Origin: Rhodopirellula sp.
GTDB lineage: Bacteria > Planctomycetota > Planctomycetia > Pirellulales > Pirellulaceae
Assembly: GCA_002698965.1 (NCBI GenBank)
Contig: PAAT01000052.1
Location: 1-49,905, forward strand
Direction of reading: 5' to 3'
Length of the DNA: 49,905 nucleotides
Shown here: in pieces, positions 18,480-27,324 of the stretch
Layout: the number at the start of each line of letters is the position of its first letter
How positions within the stretch are numbered: position 1 is the first letter of the stretch
Notes under the pieces: model-generated
Database searches by the model: none
What the model was told of the DNA's origin: nothing
Seen by the model: only the letters and a program-made list of their open reading frames with translations
Translations under genes and position numbers: made by a program

Positions 18480-19946
18480 TTAAAACCGTGATCTCCCGTC
18501 ACCCGGGACGGGCTGATTTTTACGAACGGTTCCACGAGGTTCCCAATTTTTGTTTGGGACATGGGACTGCTTCATATATTCAGCCATTCGTTTTACCACT
18601 TCAGGATGTTGAGCTGCAACATTTCTGGACTCACCTAGATCGCTACTTAAGTCATACAACTCAATCGCACCCGTATGCATAGGCATCCGCACCGCTTTCC
18701 AATCCCCTTCACGAACTGCCTGTTTACTGCCTTGCTCATAAAACTCCCAATACAGAAACTTATGTTGCTGCTGAGTTTCCATCCGATCCGTTAAAACGGG
18801 AACCAGGCTGACCGAGTCAGTTTCTTGCGGAACCTCAACACCGGCTAATTCACAGGCCGTTGCCATTAAATCACCAAAATACCCGATATGATCTGAAACG
18901 ACTCCAACGGGAGCTGTCCCCGGCCAGTGAGCGATAAGCGGTACTCGAATACCCCCTTCGTACAAATCGCGTTTCATTCCGCGCAGAGGACCGTTGGGAT
19001 CAAATATCTCCGTGTTATGGCCACCTTCGTTATGATGGCCATTATCACTGGTAAACATCACAATCGTGTTCTCTGCAATTCCTAGCTTCTTTAGCAGCGT
19101 GTTAAGACGTCCAATATCGCCGTCCATCCGAGTAATCATCGCAGCTTGTCCTTTGTCCTGTTTCTTCCAGTCCCTATTCTTATAAATTCCATAATCAGGA
19201 ACTTCCTGCCCATCGCCCGTTCCTCGGGTGCCTTCATTATTGGCATGAGGAATCGTAAGCGCCAGGTAAAGAAAGAACGGCGTTTCATAACTGCGTTTAA
19301 TAAACTGAACCGCTTCTTCGACAACTAAGTCGTGACTATAGTCAATACGTTTTGTCGCCCAACCACCTTCGAACCCACCGTAGGAACGTCCAACTCCCTG
19401 AACGACATTACGCAGAATTTCCTTCTCCTTATTTCGCCATAGAAATTCAGGGTAGTAGTTATGCGCATGCACCTGATTGAGATAGCCATAGAAAAAATCG
19501 AACCCCTGATCATTGGGCAGACCTGTATTTCCGGGAACCGAGTCTCCCAGCCCCCATTTACCACACAAGGCTGTGCTATACCCTGCTGTTTTTAGCCGTT
19601 CCGCGACAGTGACATCATGCGAACGTAAAGTTTGAACCGACATATCCGTACCGGCGTTACCTCTCACCCACGTGTGTCCCATATGCTGCCCGGTCATAAG
19701 AACAGACCGAGACGATGCACAAACGGTGCACCCGGCATAAAAACTGCGAAACTGTATACCTTCGCGTGCCATTTCGTCGAGCACCGGCGTCTTGATTTTC
19801 TCCTGTCCGTAGCAGCCAAGATCTCCATAACCTAAGTCATCGGCCATGATAAAGATAATATTGGGCTTATCGAGTGGGGCACGTGCCTCCAGACTCAATG
19901 GCCAGGAGACAACTACGAATATTAACAGAAGGAATCTCTTCGTCAT
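18480..19946 (-). CDS. Exported sulfatase with a CASSR modification motif
   Basis: 488 residues from the ATG at 19946; the frame extends two codons further (GTG, TTG), but the ATG directly begins the signal peptide [13 protein letters not shown]. Sulfatase landmarks are [19 protein letters not shown] (Ca2+-binding Asp pair), [10 protein letters not shown] and [13 protein letters not shown]. The formylglycine motif reads Cys76-Ala-Ser-Ser-Arg80, with Ser where most sulfatases have Pro (or Ala). Cys76 may still be converted, but the change is worth noting. The long form with [15 protein letters not shown] resembles arylsulfatase-A-like polysaccharide sulfatases. It is probably co-transcribed with the PQQ-propeller gene 61 bp downstream. 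A weak AGGA lies 12 nt before the start. Confidence 0.93.
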   Translation of the reverse strand: MTKRFLLLIFVVVSWPLSLEARAPLDKPNIIFIMADDLGYGDLGCYGQEKIKTPVLDEMAREGIQFRSFYAGCTVCASSRSVLMTGQHMGHTWVRGNAGTDMSVQTLRSHDVTVAERLKTAGYSTALCGKWGLGDSVPGNTGLPNDQGFDFFYGYLNQVHAHNYYPEFLWRNKEKEILRNVVQGVGRSYGGFEGGWATKRIDYSHDLVVEEAVQFIKRSYETPFFLYLALTIPHANNEGTRGTGDGQEVPDYGIYKNRDWKKQDKGQAAMITRMDGDIGRLNTLLKKLGIAENTIVMFTSDNGHHNEGGHNTEIFDPNGPLRGMKRDLYEGGIRVPLIAHWPGTAPVGVVSDHIGYFGDLMATACELAGVEVPQETDSVSLVPVLTDRMETQQQHKFLYWEFYEQGSKQAVREGDWKAVRMPMHTGAIELYDLSSDLGESRNVAAQHPEVVKRMAEYMKQSHVPNKNWEPRGTVRKNQPVPGDGRSRF

Positions 19947-20075
19947 CACCAAACAACTTCCTGGAAAGGTTCTATCAGAGCGGGTTCAGACAGCTACCTG
20001 CCTGAAGGTTAGACTGTCATTCTAAGTTCCTCAACATTGGTAATGAAGAGTAGGGTCTTAAACTCATTGAAAATT

Positions 20076-20128
20076 AACTTCTCAACCGTTCGCATACATT
20101 CCACAGAAACGGTATCTTAAGAGAAGTT
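20076..20128 (+). promoter_or_regulatory. Nested inverted repeats upstream of the 20159 gene
   Basis: An outer pair AACTTCTC (20076-20083) / GAGAAGTT (20121-20128) encloses an inner pair ACCGTT (20085-20090) / AACGGT (20108-20113). The structure ends 30 bp before the ATG and about 17 bp before its GGAG ribosome site, so it could be a 5' leader hairpin or a two-site operator. No T-run follows. Could be chance, since the outer arms are only 8 bp. Confidence 0.3.
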
Positions 20129-20158
20129 GGATAACACATTGCCCGGAGACTTCATTCC

Positions 20159-21316
20159 ATGAAACGCTTAACATTTTTTGGGTCATGCCTCACGGCATTA
20201 CTCGCCGTCACTGTTTACTTTTTACAAGCCCCCTCAGCCGATGCTCTCACCAAAGACAGTGTTGCGATAATGGCCAACGTCCAGGAAGGCGATACTGACA
20301 TTTCTCGTATTGGCCGAATGAGTTTTGCGCCAAATGGTGTATTACTCGTAGCGGACATCGGGTCTGCGAGTATTGTTGCGATTGACACCGGAGACGCCGG
20401 GCCTGTCAAGAAACTAAAAGAACGCGTCAATGATGTTGATAAGAAAATTGGTGCCGCTCTGGGAACCGACAAAGAAGGGATCCGAATTGCCGATATGGCC
20501 GTCAATCCTGCTAGCGGTAAAATCTATGTCTCAGTACAACGCAAAGCAGATGGCCTCAACGCGATCATCATTTTCGATGAAAAGGGAACGCTTAGCCCCC
20601 TCGATCTAAAAAAAGCCAGGTACGTTAGGGTTTCGCTACCGGTTGCCGATCAGAAAACCATCAGCAACATTTCTGGTGTGGAATTCTCAAATGGGAGAGT
20701 GTTGGCTGCTGGCCAAAGCAACGAAGAGTTTTCCAGTAAGATCTACTCGCTCCCACTCCCGTTAACTCATGGAAAGTCAGGCGAAGTCTACAGTACAGAA
20801 ACCTATCACGTCGCTCACGGACGCTGGGAAACCCGGGCACCAATTCAATCGTTCATCCCCTATGAGGAAGAAGGGGAGGACTACATCGTTGGCTCGTTCG
20901 CCTGCACTCCTATCGCAAAATTCAAAATTAGCGACATCAAGAAAGATGCTCCCATCAAAGGAACCTCTGTCGTGGAACTTGGTAGTGGAAACCGCCCCAT
21001 GGACATGTTCACCTATGAAAAGAACGGGAAGAAATGGTTGATTACTAATACAGACCGGTTCCATCACGAGCGTCGTCCTCTGGGGCCAAGCCAGTACTGG
21101 GGTGTTCGAGTCGACATGTCATACCTTCAGGCTGACAAAATCAATGAAGAAGCCGTACGACGAGTGATCACGGAAAAGAGTGGTCCTAATGGTATCGAAG
21201 TGGTCGATGCACTGTTCTTCGCTAAACACGTCGCGAAACTAAACAATGATGAGATGGTTATTCTTCGTGACAACAAAGGTGCGCTCGATTTGGAAATTTC
21301 CAAACTTCCTGAGTAA
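20159..21316 (+). CDS. Secreted protein of unknown function, propeller-like
   Basis: 385 residues. A signal peptide (hydrophobic ~8-23, cleavage near ADA) sends it out of the cytoplasm. The pattern of short beta blades such as MSFAPNGVLLVADIGSASI, MAVNPASGKIYVSVQR and VEFSNGRVLAAGQS looks like an NHL/SMP-30-type propeller, though no named signature or catalytic residue is clear. A long charged stretch (~75-110, KKLKERVNDVDKK) interrupts the propeller. The ATG has a GGAG about 11 nt upstream. The next gene, a lipoprotein, starts 12 bp after this stop, so the two products probably act at the same place in the envelope. I do not recognise the family. Confidence 0.85.
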   Translation: MKRLTFFGSCLTALLAVTVYFLQAPSADALTKDSVAIMANVQEGDTDISRIGRMSFAPNGVLLVADIGSASIVAIDTGDAGPVKKLKERVNDVDKKIGAALGTDKEGIRIADMAVNPASGKIYVSVQRKADGLNAIIIFDEKGTLSPLDLKKARYVRVSLPVADQKTISNISGVEFSNGRVLAAGQSNEEFSSKIYSLPLPLTHGKSGEVYSTETYHVAHGRWETRAPIQSFIPYEEEGEDYIVGSFACTPIAKFKISDIKKDAPIKGTSVVELGSGNRPMDMFTYEKNGKKWLITNTDRFHHERRPLGPSQYWGVRVDMSYLQADKINEEAVRRVITEKSGPNGIEVVDALFFAKHVAKLNNDEMVILRDNKGALDLEISKLPE

Positions 21317-21328
21317 CCCGGCAAGTCG

Positions 21329-22471
21329 ATGACAGAATTATCAAACAAAACAATCATCAATGTTATTTTGGCATTGATGATTGTCTCTTTGTGTCCCGGC
21401 TGCCAGGATCCGAAAACAAATACCGGGTCCGCCAAGCCGGCTAAGCAACGACTGGAATCCAACGAAGTTCCGACGATCGATGCGTCAAACGCATCGAGTC
21501 CGGTCATATCGGTTATCGTCCCCCCGGAAACCGATCACAAAAACAACAGTGATTTCCTTTTACTGGCAACACGCGACCCCAAGTCGAATGAACTTCTCCC
21601 CGTGCATGGAATCTATCGCAGAACGGACGGACTGGTTTCCTTCACTCCCTCATTTCCCCTGCTACCCAACCGGGACTACGAGGCTGTTAATCTACTTACA
21701 AACCAGTCCTCTTCTTATCGTTGGAATTCTACGAACGGACGGGTACCTGTATTAAGCATTTCGCCGTCGCATGGAATGCTGCCGGCCAATCATCTGAAGT
21801 TCTACCTTAGCTTTTCTGAGCCAATGCAGCAGGACAACCCCTGGGAGCATTGTAAGTTACTTGATATCACAACCGGTCACTTTGTACCACGCCCATTTCG
21901 CCATACAGAATTATGGAACAGAACAGGCGACAGGCTGACGCTTTGGTTTCACCCCGGCCGCCAAAAGACAGGGGTTAATTTAAACGTTGAAATTGGCCCA
22001 ATCCTTGAGCCCGATCATGAATATCAATTGATCATCAATGCACATTGGTGCTCGCTTGCCGGATCGGCCGTTGGAAAAGAGACAAAGCTCAATTTTGTCG
22101 CCGGGCAACCGGATCATTTTCAACCGGATCCAGAATTATGGGATTTAGCTGTTCCATCGGCGGATACTCTTGAGCCGCTAACGATCCGGTTTCATGAGCC
22201 ACTAGACTATGCCTTACTGAACAATCGCGCTCTTAATGTATTCCTTAGCAAAGTACCACTCGAGTCCCGCCAAGAAGTCTCCCAAAACGGTCTTGGCATT
22301 CGTATTACACCACAGAAACCATGGGTAGCCGGAGACTACGACATTCAAATCAACCCTCGACTCGAAGACTTAGCCGGCAACAGCATTGAACGACCTTTTG
22401 AAGTGGACCTGAATAAAGAAACCGAAGATCACTCTAAAGCTCAACAAATCACCTTCACGATCGATCCATAA
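21329..22471 (+). CDS. Lipoprotein with bacterial Ig-like (Big_5-type) domains
   Basis: 380 residues. The N-terminus has a hydrophobic run ending in the lipobox-like LCPGC (Cys ~25), so the mature protein should be lipid-anchored. Two or three Ig-like units follow, with the phrase SPSHGMLPANHLKFYLSFSEPM (~145-165) matching the start of Big_5 domains (P..g...n..i.itFsepm). A second unit (~275-300) has LEPLTIRFHEPLDY, and a terminal YDIQINPRLEDLAGN closes the pattern typical of such domains. Ig-like repeats of this kind normally serve as spacers or binders rather than enzymes. It is tightly linked (12 bp) to the propeller-like secreted protein before it. Start: ATG with an AAG-type weak ribosome site. 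Confidence 0.85.
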   Translation: MTELSNKTIINVILALMIVSLCPGCQDPKTNTGSAKPAKQRLESNEVPTIDASNASSPVISVIVPPETDHKNNSDFLLLATRDPKSNELLPVHGIYRRTDGLVSFTPSFPLLPNRDYEAVNLLTNQSSSYRWNSTNGRVPVLSISPSHGMLPANHLKFYLSFSEPMQQDNPWEHCKLLDITTGHFVPRPFRHTELWNRTGDRLTLWFHPGRQKTGVNLNVEIGPILEPDHEYQLIINAHWCSLAGSAVGKETKLNFVAGQPDHFQPDPELWDLAVPSADTLEPLTIRFHEPLDYALLNNRALNVFLSKVPLESRQEVSQNGLGIRITPQKPWVAGDYDIQINPRLEDLAGNSIERPFEVDLNKETEDHSKAQQITFTIDP

Positions 22472-22519
22472 AAAACAACGAGAACGGCGGCGGGCACTTC
22501 TATTCCATCCACGTCAAGA

Positions 22520-22553
22520 AACTGATTGAGCCTGGCGGGCACGACAATCAGTT
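22520..22553. terminator. Hairpin between convergent genes, possible bidirectional terminator
   Basis: Perfect 9-bp arms AACTGATTG and CAATCAGTT flank a 16-nt GC-rich loop. The hairpin sits in the 104-bp gap between the convergent lipoprotein (ends 22471) and dehydrogenase (ends 22576) genes, where a two-way terminator is expected. No good T-run follows on either strand, so it may instead be an mRNA-stabilising 3' hairpin. Confidence 0.35.
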
Positions 22554-22575
22554 GGAGGCCACCTCAAACGAATTT

Positions 22576-23529
22576 TCATTTACTAACGAATGGATTTCGG
22601 GGCTGTTCCCCCCTAAGGACAGATCGGACGTCATGGCAAACCGCATCCACAACTCTCATTTGAGCTTCGTGTGAAAATGCTCCAATGTGCGGGGTAACAA
22701 TCACGTTCGTTAAGTCAGCTAAGCCGCCCGGCTCTGGCGGCTCGATTTCACGAACATCAACCGCGGCACCGCGGAGACCTCCAATTGACAATGCCTCATA
22801 CAGAGCCCGCTCGTCCACCACTTCGCCTCGTGATGTATTCAGGAAGCAGGCACTATCTTTCATCTGACTGAACTGGTGGTGTGAAAACAGGTGATGAGTC
22901 TCGGCGACTAACGGAACATGGCATGAGACAAAGTCAGACAGCTTCAAAACCTCTTCAAATTCCAGCATTTTCACTCCCAGCTGGTCAACAAGAGGAACAT
23001 CGTTTGGTAGAAATTTATCATAAGCAACAATCGACATACCAAATGCAACGGCTCGCTTGGCAACCAGCTGACCGATCCGTCCAAAGCCAACTAAGCCTAG
23101 AATCTTACCTGACAATTCCGTCCCCACGAAATGAGTACGATTCCAATTGCCCGCACGTGTGTCAATATGAGCACTGGGAATGTCCCTTGCTAAATTCAGT
23201 AAAAATCCCATCGTTAATTCTGCGACCGCGAGCGAATTCTCCCGAGGTGCATACGTAACCACGACACCACGCCGAGATGCTGCTGCAGTATCAACGTTAT
23301 CAAGTCCCGCCCCAGCCCGGGCGACAACTTGCAATTGACTGGAACTCTCTATCAGTGCTGCTGAAACCTGGGTTTGATTTCTAACAATAATTGCCTTCGC
23401 ATCCTTCATAGCAGACCTTAACGCATCTTCGTCCTGCCAAAGGCTGGGGATAGACAGAACGTCAAATTCCGCCTTCAGCGAATCCATAGCCGGGCCTGAT
23501 ATCGCTTCCGAAACTACCACTTCCGCCAT
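22576..23529 (-). CDS. D-2-hydroxyacid dehydrogenase, 3-phosphoglycerate-dehydrogenase-like
   Basis: 317 residues, cytoplasmic. The NAD(P)-binding Rossmann motif is GLVGFGRIGQ (Gly148-x-Gly150-xx-Gly153). The family catalytic triad is visible as NTSRGE (Arg234), the Glu in the EIEPPEPGG segment (~263) and TPHIGAF (His281). RAGAGLDNVD near 71-80 is the usual signature of the substrate domain. The length matches short-form SerA-like or hydroxypyruvate reductases without the ACT domain, so an actual role in serine synthesis is not implied. The gene follows the Gfo/Idh gene with a 1-bp gap. The pair therefore probably work on the same pathway, a sugar or sugar-acid oxidation/reduction. Confidence 0.94.
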   Translation of the reverse strand: MAEVVVSEAISGPAMDSLKAEFDVLSIPSLWQDEDALRSAMKDAKAIIVRNQTQVSAALIESSSQLQVVARAGAGLDNVDTAAASRRGVVVTYAPRENSLAVAELTMGFLLNLARDIPSAHIDTRAGNWNRTHFVGTELSGKILGLVGFGRIGQLVAKRAVAFGMSIVAYDKFLPNDVPLVDQLGVKMLEFEEVLKLSDFVSCHVPLVAETHHLFSHHQFSQMKDSACFLNTSRGEVVDERALYEALSIGGLRGAAVDVREIEPPEPGGLADLTNVIVTPHIGAFSHEAQMRVVDAVCHDVRSVLRGEQPRNPFVSK

Positions 23530-23530
23530 T

Positions 23531-24532
23531 CTAATTCACCTCGACCTTGATGCCGTCCTTTGCCGACAATATCAACGCATCAACCACTCTCTGATTATCC
23601 AGGGCCATTTGTGGCCAAAATCTGTTCAGTTCACCCGAGCGCAAAATTTGGACCATGGATTCAATCATCGAGGCCTCCTGCACAACACTGCGACTTTGGT
23701 GTTCCGTTGCTACTCCCTGATCGTCATGTACCCAGAAGCGTTGTTTTTCGAGGTCCCAGGGTGATAGGAAATCGTCACAAACAAGATTCCCGGATTCACC
23801 AACGACCTCCATCCATTTCCTACGTGTCAGATCGTATCCGCAATCAAAGCTAGCCGTACGATCATCATCAAACCACATCATCGCCATCGCATTCTTATCT
23901 ACTCCCCGATGGTAAGTTGCCGATGCATAAACATGAGTTGGTACAGCATCGAAGGCCCATAATGCGGCACGCACACAATACCATCCAATGTCATACAATG
24001 CCCCCCCTCCCAATTCGGAGATGTAGCGATGCTGATCTGGAGTCTCCGGCATCTGAATGCTAAAAGCGGACACAACGCGTCTCAACTTCCCAAGCTGACC
24101 ACTGTTCAAAACGGTTTTCATATCCTGTGCCCGGGGAGTATGTGACCACATTGTTCCATCCATAAACTGAACGCCGTTCGCCCTGCAGGCTGCTAACATT
24201 TCTTTAACCTCGGCAGAATTTAAAGCCGGGGGTTTCTCACAGAGCACGTGCTTACCTGCTTCCGCTGCTTTCACAGCCCATTCTTTATGCATTGATGGTG
24301 GTAAAGGAATGTAGACTACCTGAATCTCCGGATGCAACAGTGCAACTTCATATCCTTCTGCGGCAACATTGGCACCGTGTTCCGCCTTCCAGGCCCGCGC
24401 ATTTTCGAGCGTACGACTAGTAATCAATTCCAGCTCTGCACCTTCCGTATTATGAATCGCTTCCCCGACTTTAGTGGCTATTCTAGCCGTCCCTAGAATG
24501 GCAAACTTTACGGAACCTGTCTCGACAGACAT
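23531..24532 (-). CDS. Gfo/Idh/MocA family oxidoreductase
   Basis: 333 residues, cytoplasmic. The nucleotide-binding motif is AILGTARIA (Gly14), VYIPLPPSMH marks the end of the Rossmann region, and CEKPPALN holds the family catalytic Lys100 in EKP. The C-terminal half has GGGALYDIGWYCVRAA (Asp181); the family's usual His two turns later is Tyr185, as in the trans-dihydrodiol/glucose-fructose-type branch. These enzymes oxidise or reduce sugars, inositols or their derivatives with NAD(P). It is the first gene of the unit with the 2-hydroxyacid dehydrogenase. Confidence 0.94.
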   Translation of the reverse strand: MSVETGSVKFAILGTARIATKVGEAIHNTEGAELELITSRTLENARAWKAEHGANVAAEGYEVALLHPEIQVVYIPLPPSMHKEWAVKAAEAGKHVLCEKPPALNSAEVKEMLAACRANGVQFMDGTMWSHTPRAQDMKTVLNSGQLGKLRRVVSAFSIQMPETPDQHRYISELGGGALYDIGWYCVRAALWAFDAVPTHVYASATYHRGVDKNAMAMMWFDDDRTASFDCGYDLTRRKWMEVVGESGNLVCDDFLSPWDLEKQRFWVHDDQGVATEHQSRSVVQEASMIESMVQILRSGELNRFWPQMALDNQRVVDALILSAKDGIKVEVN

Positions 24533-25002
24533 ATTATCATGCCCTTTATTTAATGACTGAAACTCCTTCGCATTCTCTCGAATTCTTAGTATAGCCCTAG
24601 TGCTGGCTATTTACACCTTGGGCCTCATACATTGCTAACATCCAATTTGGCACTAATGTTACAATAAAAGTAATGACATACGGACGTCACCAACCCTCCC
24701 AGCATTCTTCAACCATGCACCGTATCCTAAGCCTCATCGTTCTACTGTCTGGCCATGAGGGTCTTTCTATAAAAACGGGAACAGAAGCTCGGTTTGACAA
24801 GTTGGGATCATTCCTATTTGTGGTCCGGATAAATGATCAACCAAATAATGTGGATCGCAAACTGCGCCACTGGTGCTATCGACACGACTGCGATCTATAC
24901 ACTTCATCGGTTTTTTGCGCCTCATGACAGGCGGCTTTAGCACCATATAGGATGGCAGATTACTTGTCTCAGTTTTAGAAAATTGCAAACAGCAGGAATT
25001 AC
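24533..25002. other. 470-bp non-coding stretch between divergent genes
   Basis: No convincing gene is present. The longest open frame (24673-24927, +, 84 codons) has no ribosome site and no recognisable sequence. There is an ATAGCC/GGCTAT hairpin at 24591-24610 and a good -35-like TTGACA at 24794-24799, but the -10 at the proper spacing is poor (TATTTG). The likely start region for the 25003 gene is its AGGA ribosome site at 24994-24997. The stretch probably holds promoters for the two divergent units. Confidence 0.5.
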
Positions 25003-27237
25003 ATGGCATCCCCTGACATATATACGGAGATAGAACGTCTCAACGCGATTGATTCAAATTACGATCGCCGCCGAGCCATCGAATCAATGCCTTCGGACGA
25101 ACGTTTTACCGTACAAATCGTCATCGACAAGATTGAACGATTCTATGGGTATATTCGAGAAGATGGTTTTCGTGATGGACGATCCGTCGTAGGAACAATG
25201 GCCAATGGAGAACAGGAGCTCAAGCTCGTCTTCCCTGCGAACATGAATGACGAAATCGACGACTGGAATGAGGGCCGAACGGTCACCGCCCACGTAAGCT
25301 TCCATGAATTCGACTCCGCTTATGAACGTTACCAAATGCTTGTTCGCGGGCTAGCAATTCCAGACGAAGTCACCGTCGACACACTCGCTTCCGATGCTAG
25401 TCCTCCCCCACTTGAAGCTACGAGCCATGACGATCCGCAAGAAACACTAGATAGGGAATCCATTGCTCAAACACTGGAAGAAAATGAGCGCGAAACAAAC
25501 GATCGAACCACGACTGACTCTCAACCGACAATCGAATCCGATCACATTTTAGAAAATGAGAAAACCGATCAGGAGGCTCCAGCTGTAACAACCACAGAAC
25601 CATCAGCGCACGAGACTGGGCCTGCACCTAAATCTAAGCAGGAATCTACATCTAAACCCGAATCCGAGCCTGAGCCTAAAAAAGCAACACCGCAAGCCTT
25701 AGAAGCTCCGGAACAGAAACCGGGGGATTCAGCCAAACTTAAATCGCCTCCTCCGTCTCAACTGGAATCTACCCTTGACGCCGTAAACGTTGACTCACTC
25801 AATCTCCCGCCTCCACCGGTCAGCTCGAAAACTGTCGCTGCTCCTAACAAAAGAACTAAGGATCCAAACGCCCGGAAACCACGAAAATCTCGCAAGAACA
25901 AACGTCGCAAAGGCCTCAAGAAAAACAAATCCTCTAAAGCTGCGGCGATTACAACGGCAGGCTCTTCGCACAAAACTAGGCCTCATTCCGAAACCAATAG
26001 ACCAAGAAGCAGCACTCGCAGGAAGACGCTTACCCATAAAGCTGCAACCGCATCCAAGAAAAAAATATTTTCAACTTCACTGGGAACCTTGATGATCCTT
26101 GTCACGGCGGGCGTTGTCATCTGGGTATACTCTATCTTCGACCAAGAGTCGAGAAACCCTTACCGGTCATACACTGCTTACTCCCAACATGAGGAAATCT
26201 TCACTTCCGAACCACAAGACATCATCGAACCCCAAGCACCGAATGAACGTGATTGGGCAGCGATCCCAACTCGTGGAGTCTGGAAACGAGCATCGCTAAA
26301 CACACGTACTCCTGATTTCACTATGGATGACATTTCAGGGAATACCTACCCATCATCGATCTGGATGCACCCGAACGAGCCTGCCATTTTAATTTCAACT
26401 CGCAAAGTACTACATGCCTATCGTTTTGAAACGCGTGCAGGAAGCATTAAAGACGAAACTCCGGTAGGTATCCGGACCGAAATCAAAGGCATTTCGTTCT
26501 CCGAGGATGGAACTAAGGTCCTGCTGCATCAGGGTGGTAAACCATCTTCAAAGCTAATGGTTTACTCATGGCCACTAAACTCTAACAGCGAGCCAATAAT
26601 GGAAACAAGTAACTTCACCGATGCCAGCTCGATCTATTTGGCACCTTTCAACGGATTTGCCTTCACTCGAGACATCTCAGGCAAGGTTACTCTCCACGAA
26701 TTTAATCTTTCTGCGATAGGAACTTCTAAAACTCCGTTTGGGTTACAGGCCAGCCCTCCGCTAAATTACCCCACGCTCTCCACGGTACCTAGCCGGCTCA
26801 TTACAATCAATGATAAGCACGATCAGTTAGTCGGTTACAACTCCAACTCAGAGCCTAGCTGGCAATCATCGATCAACGGCATCCCGTTCAAGATGCACTC
26901 AAGTACTCATCAATCCAACTACATTGCAACAATTAACCAGGACCGCCAGATTCGAATTTACCAGACTTCATTTAAGCGTCCCTACTGGGCAATCAACGGT
27001 CTAGTCGGTTCACCGTCTTCCATAAACATGGCTCCCAATGGAACGCACTTGGCATTTTCCCCAAACAACAATTCTAATGAGATTTGGGTCATCAACTTTA
27101 TGACCGGAGAAGTGATCACTAGACTTGGTGATGATAAAGCAACGAAATACGATTGGTTCCGATTTTCACCAAACTCAAAATTCCTTTACGCATTAGCCAG
27201 TAAAAACGAACTCCATGTCTGGGAAATAAAGAACTAA
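25003..27237 (+). CDS. Single-pass membrane protein: novel N-terminal domain, charged linker, beta-propeller
   Basis: 744 residues. Residues 1-118 form a compact domain shared with the next gene (SNYDRRRAI, GYIREDGFRDG, FPANMNDE, FDSAYERYQML). Residues ~119-285 are Pro/Glu/Ser/Lys-rich and disordered-looking, followed by a strongly basic tract (RKSRKNKRRKGLKKNK region, ~285-340). A single membrane segment lies at ~357-378. Residues ~400-744 are a WD40/propeller-like beta domain (e.g. GISFSEDGTKVLLHQ, FSPNSKFLYALASKNELHVW). No signal peptide is present, and the basic tract before the membrane segment predicts N-inside topology, which puts the shared domain in the cytoplasm and the propeller outside. 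That layout resembles a signalling or envelope-sensing protein, but I know no family for the N-terminal domain. The ribosome site AGGA lies 5 nt before the ATG. Confidence 0.9.
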   Translation: MASPDIYTEIERLNAIDSNYDRRRAIESMPSDERFTVQIVIDKIERFYGYIREDGFRDGRSVVGTMANGEQELKLVFPANMNDEIDDWNEGRTVTAHVSFHEFDSAYERYQMLVRGLAIPDEVTVDTLASDASPPPLEATSHDDPQETLDRESIAQTLEENERETNDRTTTDSQPTIESDHILENEKTDQEAPAVTTTEPSAHETGPAPKSKQESTSKPESEPEPKKATPQALEAPEQKPGDSAKLKSPPPSQLESTLDAVNVDSLNLPPPPVSSKTVAAPNKRTKDPNARKPRKSRKNKRRKGLKKNKSSKAAAITTAGSSHKTRPHSETNRPRSSTRRKTLTHKAATASKKKIFSTSLGTLMILVTAGVVIWVYSIFDQESRNPYRSYTAYSQHEEIFTSEPQDIIEPQAPNERDWAAIPTRGVWKRASLNTRTPDFTMDDISGNTYPSSIWMHPNEPAILISTRKVLHAYRFETRAGSIKDETPVGIRTEIKGISFSEDGTKVLLHQGGKPSSKLMVYSWPLNSNSEPIMETSNFTDASSIYLAPFNGFAFTRDISGKVTLHEFNLSAIGTSKTPFGLQASPPLNYPTLSTVPSRLITINDKHDQLVGYNSNSEPSWQSSINGIPFKMHSSTHQSNYIATINQDRQIRIYQTSFKRPYWAINGLVGSPSSINMAPNGTHLAFSPNNNSNEIWVINFMTGEVITRLGDDKATKYDWFRFSPNSKFLYALASKNELHVWEIKN

Positions 27238-27324
27238 GCAATCCGCATTGAGAAGCATCAATATCCCAGACCATGCTCAACTGAATCCATTCAACCGAAC
27301 AGGCGACGCAATTAAAATAGACCG

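Noticed and set aside
24591..24610. ATAGCC/GGCTAT hairpin as a terminator
   Set aside because: It has only 6-bp arms, an 8-nt loop and no T-run, and it lies upstream of two divergent genes rather than after a gene.
24673..24927. 84-codon open frame before the 25003 gene
   Set aside because: No ribosome site, no recognisable domain, and odd composition; it probably lies in promoter sequence.
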